Positions 1 through 4,237 of a stretch of 5,847 nt of DNA are shown one piece after another. This DNA comes from CAZTLE01 sp964614415. GTDB lineage: Bacteria; Bacteroidota; Bacteroidia; Flavobacteriales; Flavobacteriaceae. The stretch is from the NCBI GenBank assembly GCA_964614415.1, contig CAZTLE010000231.1, forward strand, positions 1-5,847, read 5' to 3'. The notes under the pieces were generated by a model that was given only the letters and a program-made list of their open reading frames with translations, was not told the origin of the DNA and made no database searches. Both the position numbers and the translations under genes were made by a program. Position 1 is the stretch's first letter; each line of letters starts with the position of its first letter.

Positions 1-342
1 ACTGGTTCCGTGAGATCCCATGATGATAAGATCGGCATCCATGTCTTTGGCGACCTCGTTCACCTCTTTGAAGATCTTATAGTTCTGTACCATGCTTTCA
101 ACTTTCACACCCTTCAGATAGGGTTTATCCAGAAACTCATTGAACCGTTTTTCGGCCAGTTTCAAATAGTACATGGCTTCAAAGACCTCTTGCGACTCAT
201 CTTTGGTAAGTATGGATGGCGAAAGGCCCATCATGTGCAGAGCCACGATCTCGGCGTCATGTTCCCTGGCCAGTTGAGCGGCCACTTCAAGAGCGAATTC
301 GGAATGTTCCGAGAAATCTACGGGTACCAGTATTTTTTTCAT
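1..342 (-). CDS. Universal stress protein (UspA family), C-terminus cut by window edge
   Basis: Read leftwards from the ATG at 340-342, this frame stays open for 114 codons to the window edge, so only the N-terminal part is present. It begins MKKILVPVDFSEHS, the typical first strand of the Usp fold, with Asp9 and Ser11 at the usual nucleotide-contact positions. The visible end (residues 107-114, IIMGSHGT) is the start of the ATP-binding motif G-2x-G-9x-G-S/T, with Gly109 and Gly112 seen and the rest beyond the edge. Members of this family are cytoplasmic and bind ATP or AMP under starvation, hypoxia or stress. Whether this one has one Usp domain or two cannot be seen. It starts 33 bp after the hpf stop on the same strand with no terminator between them, so both are probably transcribed from the promoter at 712-754. 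Confidence 0.9.
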   Translation of the reverse strand, partial: MKKILVPVDFSEHSEFALEVAAQLAREHDAEIVALHMMGLSPSILTKDESQEVFEAMYYLKLAEKRFNEFLDKPYLKGVKVESMVQNYKIFKEVNEVAKDMDADLIIMGSHGTS

Positions 343-375
343 TGTAACGTGTATTTAGGTTAGCGAATAGGGGGC

Positions 376-684
376 TTAGATCGTATGATGAGGCCTAAAG
401 GTTTGTCGTCGTTTCTTCAACTGTTTTTCAAGATCAGACAATGTTTCCTTAACGGCCATTTCATAATTTTTCTCAGTTGAGGAGGCAAAAATGCGAGGTC
501 CGGGAACACTGAGCTCGATCTCACAGATCTTGTTTTCTCCTGTCTTTCCCTGACCCAGTTTGAAATATACCTGGGCCTTGATGATCCAGTCGTATTTTTC
601 ACCTAGTTTTTGAAGTCGAGTAATAGCATAGCGTGTCATAGAATCGCTATTCGGCATCTTTACATATTGAATTGATATTGTCAT
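376..684 (-). CDS. hpf: Short-form ribosome hibernation promoting factor (HPF/RaiA family)
   Basis: A 102-residue protein with the beta-alpha-beta-beta-beta-alpha layout of HPF/YfiA: strand at about 2-8, helix 13-31, strands 34-44, 52-60 and 64-69, then a basic C-terminal helix 71-93 with KKRR at 90-93. Length and layout match the short form; the long form's C-terminal dimerisation domain is absent. Family members bind the 30S subunit in the mRNA/tRNA channel and inactivate ribosomes in stationary phase or under energy stress. How short HPF acts in Bacteroidota, which lack the gammaproteobacterial partner RMF, cannot be told from sequence. The ATG at 682-684 starts the conserved first strand. 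It lies about 24 nt after the inferred transcription start of the dyad-linked promoter and is followed by the usp gene, fitting a dormancy operon. Confidence 0.93.
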   Translation of the reverse strand: MTISIQYVKMPNSDSMTRYAITRLQKLGEKYDWIIKAQVYFKLGQGKTGENKICEIELSVPGPRIFASSTEKNYEMAVKETLSDLEKQLKKRRQTFRPHHTI

Positions 685-711
685 GGTATTAGTATTTTCT
701 AATTTCTATTT

Positions 712-754
712 CAAAACTACACGGTGCGTCCAGCATAAACCATGATAAATGTCA
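712..754 (-). promoter_or_regulatory. Promoter with CRP/FNR-like dyad upstream of hpf-usp (site A)
   Basis: The minus strand has TAGTTTTG at 719-712, an exact match to the Bacteroidota -7 box TAnnTTTG. Exactly 23 nt upstream of its TA is the dyad TGACATTTATCA (754-743), half-sites TGAY/RTCA with a 4-nt spacer. The inferred start near 708 leaves a leader of about 24 nt before the hpf ATG and puts the dyad centre near -41. The box and dyad are seen; activation by a CRP/FNR-type protein is inferred from geometry. Confidence 0.7.
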
Positions 755-769
755 GGTTGGAGAAGTACT

Positions 770-1348
770 TTACAGTTCCTTGAGAAGCCCAAAGCCAAAG
801 CTTATATAATTAAGTTTTACTGAAATGGCGTTTTCCGAGGTATCTATTTCATTTGAATATGACTGAAAGCGGACATTGGATGATAGCGCCCAGGTATCGT
901 CAATACGATAACGAACGCCCGCACCGGCATGCCAGCCAATTTTGTAGGAGCTGCGATCGTCAATATTTAATGCGTTGTTCTCAAGTCGAATTGCACCGTA
1001 ATTAATTCCGGAATTTCCGAAAAACCCAAGGGGCGAACCTTGTTTGGGAATGGTAAGCTCGAATCCCAAGAGAAAGGAATTCTGCGTAATATCCAACTCC
1101 ATAGCAGCCATATCGGCTTTTGTTTCAAACTGATTCCAGGCCCATCCGGTATAGGCCTTCAAATGCGGCATCATATTATATGCAGTGATAAGGTCGAACC
1201 CAAAACCGGTCTTTACCTCGGACCCCTCAATCTCCTGCGTAGGAAAATTAAGCTGAGGCCTGAATTCTATCGACCAGCGTTGTCCGGAAACGGTATTCAG
1301 CCCCATCACAGTAACAAATAAAAACAGGAGTACTATGCGCATGATCAT
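770..1348 (-). CDS. Secreted small outer-membrane beta-barrel protein, function unknown
   Basis: A 192-residue protein. Residues 1-22 form a clear signal peptide (hydrophobic core RIVLLFLFVTVMG, likely cut after Ser21-Gly22, leaving Gln23). The mature part of about 170 residues is built of alternating amphipathic strands rich in Gly, Tyr, Phe and Trp, such as LKAYTGWAWNQF, FFGNSGINYGAIRL, YKIGWHAGAGVRYRI and YISFGFGLL. This fits an eight-stranded barrel of the OmpA/OmpW-like 'outer membrane protein beta-barrel' type common in Bacteroidota. No periplasmic or enzymatic domain is present, so it may be a structural or small-solute barrel; the substrate cannot be inferred. ATG 1348 or ATG 1342 could start it, and both keep the signal peptide. 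It has its own promoter (1375-1416) and lies between the phosphatidyltransferase and hpf genes on the same strand. Confidence 0.8.
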   Translation of the reverse strand: MIMRIVLLFLFVTVMGLNTVSGQRWSIEFRPQLNFPTQEIEGSEVKTGFGFDLITAYNMMPHLKAYTGWAWNQFETKADMAAMELDITQNSFLLGFELTIPKQGSPLGFFGNSGINYGAIRLENNALNIDDRSSYKIGWHAGAGVRYRIDDTWALSSNVRFQSYSNEIDTSENAISVKLNYISFGFGLLKEL

Positions 1349-1374
1349 ATTCGTGTGATTTGAAATTATTCAGA

Positions 1375-1416
1375 CAAATTACCGGATACAGTCAGTCTAA
1401 AAAATGATGATTGTCA
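1375..1416 (-). promoter_or_regulatory. Promoter with dyad upstream of the beta-barrel gene (site B)
   Basis: The dyad TGATGATTGTCA (1405-1416) lies 23 nt from TA in the minus-strand box TAATTTG (1381-1375). This box is one base shorter than TAnnTTTG, so it is a weaker match than its neighbours. The inferred start near 1371 leaves a leader of about 23 nt before the ATG at 1348. The distal dyad half overlaps the stop codon of the preceding phosphatidyltransferase gene (1414-1416), so the two genes are close but the second probably has its own promoter. Confidence 0.5.
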
Positions 1417-2034
1417 GCCCCCGGGTTCAAGAGGTTTCCGGCGTTTATCTTTAAGCGCCCAATAAATACCTTTTACACCCGAAACCCAACGGTCGTACAT
1501 GAAAATAAGGGTGATCTCTTCGATAGTTTCGAGAACTCCTATGGCCAGCATCACGTAGAACAACCAATAGAAGGGCTCAAAGAAGAGAAGCAGAAGAATG
1601 AAGGCGGCCTGAATTATGGCCGAGAGCTTGGCTAAATAGGTATGGAAGGCTGTGGCCTTGCCATATTTCCTGAAGGCAATGATCATTTGAATTCCATAGG
1701 GTATAAGGATTACAAGGATCAACAGGACATGTGACTTCATGAACTCGGGTTCAAACTGAAAAAGCGAACCAACAGCGATCACAAAGGTGATCTGGTCTCC
1801 GAAGGAGTCTAATTGCGAGCCTCTTGGACTGGTGATATTAAGGGTTCGTGCCAGAAAGCCGTCAATGGCGTCCGTTGAATAGCTTATTAGAAGGAACCAG
1901 GCAAAAAGTGAGCGCTCGTCCAGAAAGATCAATGTGATAAGTAGGGGTGCGGCAACCACCCGGTAGAAGGAGAACCAGTCTGCGATGTTGTAGTTTTTGA
2001 ATGTTAGCATATTCAAACGGTTTGAAACAGGCAT
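1414..2034 (-). CDS. CDP-alcohol phosphatidyltransferase family membrane protein
   Basis: The protein carries the complete family signature D-x2-D-G-x2-A-R-x8-G-x3-D-x3-D: with the start at 2034, Asp55, Asp58, Gly59, Ala62, Arg63, Gly72, Asp76 and Asp80. The aspartates bind the two metal ions and the CDP-alcohol. Hydrophobic segments at about 27-37, 43-53, 85-105 and later match the six-helix inner-membrane fold. The family transfers a phosphatidyl or diacylglycerol-type group from a CDP-linked donor to an alcohol (PgsA, PssA and relatives). The exact substrate cannot be assigned, so no symbol is given. A TTG at 2043 would sit almost on the inferred transcription start, so ATG 2034 is preferred (206 residues); ATG 2010, just before the conserved N-terminal stretch IADWFSFYR, is a fair alternative. 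It diverges from upp across a shared operator. Confidence 0.88.
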   Translation of the reverse strand: MPVSNRLNMLTFKNYNIADWFSFYRVVAAPLLITLIFLDERSLFAWFLLISYSTDAIDGFLARTLNITSPRGSQLDSFGDQITFVIAVGSLFQFEPEFMKSHVLLILVILIPYGIQMIIAFRKYGKATAFHTYLAKLSAIIQAAFILLLLFFEPFYWLFYVMLAIGVLETIEEITLIFMYDRWVSGVKGIYWALKDKRRKPLEPGG

Positions 2035-2050
2035 CGTGATCAATGTTTCT

Positions 2051-2093
2051 CAAAAGTATCGGCTCAATTCAGGGTAAAAAATGACGAAGATCA
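2051..2093 (-). promoter_or_regulatory. Leftward promoter for the phosphatidyltransferase gene (shared site C)
   Basis: The minus strand reads TACTTTTG at 2058-2051, an exact TAnnTTTG. The dyad TGACGAAGATCA (2082-2093) lies 23 nt upstream of its TA. The start is inferred near 2047, giving a short leader of about 13 nt to ATG 2034, or about 37 nt to ATG 2010. Confidence 0.7.
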
Positions 2094-2124
2094 GCCTTGA
2101 GCAAAGGTCATAGGACTACCTTTG
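2082..2124 (+). promoter_or_regulatory. Rightward promoter for upp (shared site C)
   Basis: The plus strand reads TACCTTTG at 2117-2124, an exact TAnnTTTG, whose TA is again 23 nt from the dyad at 2082-2093. The same dyad therefore sits at equal distance from two divergent -7 boxes. The inferred start near 2128 leaves an unusually long leader of about 66 nt before the upp ATG. That leader contains a G/C-rich stretch and a T-run around 2146-2163 for which I see no firm function. Confidence 0.7.
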
Positions 2125-2194
2125 GACGGGAAATGTACGATAGCGCCTCTTTTTAAGGGGGCTTTCCGTATCTTAAAGAATCAAAAGAACCGCC

Positions 2195-2848
2195 ATGCAC
2201 ATTCACAATTTTGAAAAGCAACATTCTGTTCTTAATCGCTTTCTGGCCGAATTAAGGGATACCGAGATTCAGCAGGACCCCATGCGATTTCGACGGAATA
2301 TTGAGCGAATAGGGGAAATACTCAGTTACGAATTGAGCCGGGAGCTCAACTATGAGACAATTACGGTCAACTCACCCTTTGGAAGCAAGGAAGTGGCCGT
2401 TCCGCAAAACGAATTGGTACTTTGCTCGGTGTTGCGTGCGGGCCTTCCGCTGCATCAGGGGTTGCTAAGTTATTTCGACCGGGCTGAGAATGCCTTTATC
2501 TCTGCATACCGCCACCATCCAGATGGAGGTGATGACTTTGAAGTGATCGTAAAATACCTGGCTGCACCATCTCTGGAAGGGAAGACTTTGATTTTGACGG
2601 ATCCCATGCTGGCCACAGGCCGGACCCTGGAAAATGTATACAACGCGCTCCTGAAACACGGTACACCGGCACGAATACATATAGTTTCGGTGATTGGGTC
2701 TAAGGACGGACTGGATTATGTGTCAACCGTATTTCCCGAAGGGACACATCTTTGGATTGCTGCCGTGGACCCGGTCCTAAACAGTAAGGGATACATTATT
2801 CCCGGATTGGGAGATGCCGGAGATCTGTCTTTCGGAATTAAGCTGTAG
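2195..2848 (+). CDS. upp: Uracil phosphoribosyltransferase
   Basis: A 217-residue cytoplasmic enzyme of pyrimidine salvage that converts uracil and PRPP to UMP and pyrophosphate. Family landmarks are in order: SVLRAGLPL at 78-86 with the conserved Arg-Ala-Gly, the PRPP-binding loop TDPMLATGRT at 135-144, and the C-terminal uracil-binding segment GYIIPGLGDAGD at 199-210 followed by SFG. The length is typical (about 208-220). The PRPP loop reads Gly-Arg-Thr where many homologues have Gly-Gly-Ser/Thr, a local substitution that leaves the acidic pair and ATG core intact. The ATG at 2195 is the only in-frame start that gives the usual N-terminus. It is probably monocistronic: its own promoter lies upstream (2082-2124) and a hairpin follows 30 bp after the stop. 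Confidence 0.95.
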   Translation: MHIHNFEKQHSVLNRFLAELRDTEIQQDPMRFRRNIERIGEILSYELSRELNYETITVNSPFGSKEVAVPQNELVLCSVLRAGLPLHQGLLSYFDRAENAFISAYRHHPDGGDDFEVIVKYLAAPSLEGKTLILTDPMLATGRTLENVYNALLKHGTPARIHIVSVIGSKDGLDYVSTVFPEGTHLWIAAVDPVLNSKGYIIPGLGDAGDLSFGIKL

Positions 2849-2878
2849 CGAAGTAAGGAACTTTGAAAGAGAACAAAA

Positions 2879-2908
2879 GAAACGGGTGACCCTTGATTCA
2901 CCCGTTTC
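2879..2908. terminator. Strong hairpin terminator, probably bidirectional
   Basis: A perfect 11-bp stem (2879-2889 with 2898-2908, GAAACGGGTGA/TCACCCGTTTC) closes an 8-nt loop 30 bp after the upp stop. On the plus strand it is followed by only a few Ts. On the minus strand it is followed by TTTTGTTCTCTTT, a much better U-tract, so it may mainly end a leftward transcript from the gene-free region while also insulating upp. Confidence 0.85.
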
Positions 2909-2915
2909 CTATTTG

Positions 2916-2992
2916 GAAGTTAATGCATGAAGTCCTCGTTATACTGCTATAGTATGTTGCCAAATAAGCTGTTTGCCAAGCGCATTAACTTC
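2916..2992 (-). other. Helix of the candidate ncRNA: 11-bp stem enclosing a small hairpin
   Basis: GAAGTTAATGC (2916-2926) pairs perfectly with GCATTAACTTC (2982-2992). The 55 enclosed bases contain a 5-bp hairpin (2941-2945/2951-2955) and two direct copies of TTGCCAA (2957-2963 and 2973-2979). This domain is next to the terminator, at the 3' end of the minus-strand RNA. Confidence 0.65.
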
Positions 2993-3042
2993 GATAATTT
3001 GATGGGTACTAAACCATCAACCAAAACTAAACTGTAAGTAAA

Positions 3043-3075
3043 AGGAAATGAAGGCGGCGGGCGCCTCCATTTCCT
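3043..3075 (-). other. Helix of the candidate ncRNA: 14-bp GC-rich hairpin
   Basis: Positions 3043-3056 pair with 3062-3075 around a 5-nt loop. The only imperfection is 3051/3067, A opposite C on the plus strand but U.G in a minus-strand RNA. The top of the stem is the most GC-rich run in the gene-free stretch. Confidence 0.7.
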
Positions 3076-3077
3076 GT

Positions 3078-3180
3078 GAAAATAGTAAATACACGTTCGC
3101 GTTCGGATCTAAACTCGCTATATCCACTTCCGAAAAAGCGACATATCAAACTAACCTAGTCCTGTACCTTTACTATTTTC
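3078..3180 (-). other. Helix of the candidate ncRNA: 12-bp long-range stem enclosing an inner arm
   Basis: GAAAATAGTAAA (3078-3089) pairs perfectly with TTTACTATTTTC (3169-3180) across 79 bases. After a 2-nt bulge, 3090-3093/3163-3166 add 4 bp. Inside, 3098-3100/3138-3140 and 3102-3106/3130-3134 form an arm; 3115-3119/3137-3141 is a competing pairing, so the inner fold is less certain than the closing stem. Confidence 0.65.
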
Positions 3181-3220
3181 AATGACTTCCTCCGTACTGC
3201 TACCAAAGAAGTCAATGTCG

Positions 3221-3273
3221 TATATCAGGAATCAGAGATGCCAAAGACATCCCTGATTCCTTCTTGAGATATA
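3221..3273 (-). other. Helix of the candidate ncRNA: bulged 20-bp hairpin
   Basis: Positions 3227-3240 pair with 3248-3261 around a 7-nt loop. After a 6-nt one-sided bulge (3262-3267) the stem continues as 3221-3226/3268-3273. The single mismatch, 3236/3252, is A.C on the plus strand and U.G on the minus strand, again favouring a minus-strand RNA. Confidence 0.7.
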
Positions 3274-3435
3274 AGCAGCGTGGTTAAGTACACCGTTTTC
3301 CGGAAAGTATTTGAAATCAAATGCATTCAGGAACGCAATAGTCTATCACTGCCAAATCTCCATTGATGGCTTCACATTGCTGTGAAACAACCAACTTTTC
3401 TACTTTCAAAGAGCGACTTTCTTAAAAGAATAGTG

Positions 3436-3478
3436 CTAAAGTACACCTCGTCACTTTCATAAAATATGACGGTTGTCA
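3436..3478 (-). promoter_or_regulatory. Leftward promoter with dyad for the candidate ncRNA (site D)
   Basis: The dyad TGACGGTTGTCA (3467-3478) lies 23 nt from TA in the minus-strand box TACTTTAG (3443-3436), which differs from TAnnTTTG at one base. The start is inferred near 3432. There is no comparable box 23 nt to its right, so I assign it to the leftward transcript. From 3479 to 3527 I see nothing beyond AT-rich spacer. Confidence 0.55.
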
Positions 3479-3527
3479 GTTTTTAGAATTTCTTGTTTCA
3501 TTTCGGCTGGGATTTCCTTCTCGTTTA

Positions 3528-3570
3528 TGATAATTCTCATGGGCCATGAACCCCGGCAGGTTTACATTTG
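3528..3570 (+). promoter_or_regulatory. Promoter with dyad for the WG-repeat/exporter operon (site E)
   Basis: TACATTTG (3563-3570) is an exact TAnnTTTG. Exactly 23 nt upstream is TGATAATTCTCA (3528-3539), which differs from TGAY-N4-RTCA by one base but extends to ATGA-N6-TCAT. The inferred start near 3574 leaves about 20 nt before the ATG at 3595. It also rules out the in-frame TTG at 3568, which lies inside the promoter box. Confidence 0.6.
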
Positions 3571-3594
3571 AACTCAATTCAAATTCTAAACGCC

Positions 3595-4227
3595 ATGAGA
3601 AATATGATAGTAAGTATGTGGTGTCTTTTACTGGCATTCACGATGAACGCTCAAGACATGAAAGGATTGGATTTTATATCTCCGTTTCATGATGGTTATG
3701 CGGCCATTCAAAAAGGTGAAAAATGGGCCTTTATAGATAAGACCGGAAAATTAGTGGTCGATTTTCGAAATGATCTCGTAGTAGCTACTTCGGCAAAAAT
3801 GGAGTGCTGTTCTATGGAAAAGGACGCCAATTATCCCATTTTTTCAGACGACAGAAGTCTCGTTAAGGTGGTAAAGGATGGCATCGTTCACTACGGGTAT
3901 ATTGATAGTGAAGGTAAAATGACAATTGACTCCGGATTTATAAACGCTACCCATTTTCACGACGGCCATGCCATTGTACTAAAAATTCACAAGGAGAATC
4001 TGGGTCGGAATGATGTCCTGGGTAAGAATATGGTGTCCTACAAATACACCGAGGTGGTTATCGATCCCAGCGGAAGTGTGGTCAAACACCTTAGGGGGCC
4101 CTTCAATTTGTTGTATTCGGAAAAGCACATGAAGAATCCCCCGGTGATCATGAGCCGGTTTATTGCACCCGGCCTTATTGCCGTAAAAGGAGAATCCGGA
4201 ACCCAGAAGATTCTTGCCGTCAACTAA
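3595..4227 (+). CDS. Secreted WG-repeat protein
   Basis: A 210-residue protein with a signal peptide at 1-19 (core MIVSMWCLLLAFTMNA, cut near Ala19-Gln20). The mature part holds WG-type beta repeats. The first, at about 26-55, has the classical pattern of Gly-Tyr-Ala-Ala followed by KWAFIDKTGKLVV. The second, at 88-111, contains HYGYIDSEGKMTI. A degenerate third, about 120-163, has FHDGHAIV and then VVIDPSGSVV. Such repeats (KWGFID consensus) are thought to mediate binding, and no catalytic domain accompanies them. The C-terminal 45 residues are unlike the repeats. ATG 3595 is chosen from the upstream promoter box; ATG 3604 is possible. The adaptor lipoprotein follows about 10 bp after the stop, so it is probably the first gene of an export operon, perhaps an accessory or cargo-recognition factor (inference). 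Confidence 0.8.
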   Translation: MRNMIVSMWCLLLAFTMNAQDMKGLDFISPFHDGYAAIQKGEKWAFIDKTGKLVVDFRNDLVVATSAKMECCSMEKDANYPIFSDDRSLVKVVKDGIVHYGYIDSEGKMTIDSGFINATHFHDGHAIVLKIHKENLGRNDVLGKNMVSYKYTEVVIDPSGSVVKHLRGPFNLLYSEKHMKNPPVIMSRFIAPGLIAVKGESGTQKILAVN

Positions 4228-4237
4228 CACACGTACC

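Larger units (their letters stand above)
2879..3432 (-). ncRNA. Candidate large structured non-coding RNA (about 550 nt), class not recognised
   Basis: No convincing protein gene exists here on either strand; only frames under about 40 codons occur. Complementary segments are dense: 2916-2926/2982-2992 (11 bp, perfect), 2999-3005/3014-3020 (7 bp), 3043-3056/3062-3075 (14 bp), 3078-3089/3169-3180 (12 bp, perfect), 3183-3189/3208-3214 (7 bp), 3227-3240/3248-3261 (14 bp) extended by 3221-3226/3268-3273, 3371-3376/3381-3386 (6 bp), plus the terminator stem. The two 14-bp stems have one A.C mismatch on the plus strand but a G.U pair on the minus strand, and the 6-bp hairpin has a GCAA tetraloop on the minus strand. 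A leftward dyad-linked promoter lies just upstream (3436-3478). I saw no conserved elements of RNase P RNA, tmRNA, SRP RNA or group II intron domain V. The function is unknown; structure and strand are well supported, expression is inferred. Confidence 0.65.

Noticed and set aside
10..363. A 117-codon plus-strand frame over the left edge
   Set aside because: It is the antisense of the universal stress protein, whose minus-strand translation has clear family motifs; the plus frame resembles nothing.
674..684. A further dyad-like sequence TGATATTGTCA at the hpf start codon
   Set aside because: The spacer is 3 nt instead of 4, no -7 box lies at the shared distance, and it overlaps the hpf coding sequence.
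2927..3037. A 36-codon plus-strand frame starting ATG AAG TCC after the upp terminator
   Set aside because: It has no promoter box, is crossed by two of the RNA helices, and its translation shows no recognisable feature. It could be a chance frame, though a small protein is not fully excluded.
3225..3326. A 33-codon minus-strand frame inside the candidate RNA
   Set aside because: It runs through the 14-bp bulged hairpin, begins about 105 nt after the inferred start with no sign of a leader, and looks like chance.
3568..3594. TTG at 3568 as start of the WG-repeat protein
   Set aside because: It lies within the promoter box 3563-3570 and would put nine extra residues before a normal signal peptide; ATG 3595 fits better.
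2849..3594. CRISPR array, insertion sequence, tRNA or known large RNA in the gene-free stretch
   Set aside because: There are no regularly spaced direct repeats, transposase remnants, terminal inverted repeats, cloverleaf or CCA end, and I saw none of the conserved segments of RNase P RNA, tmRNA or group II intron domain V.
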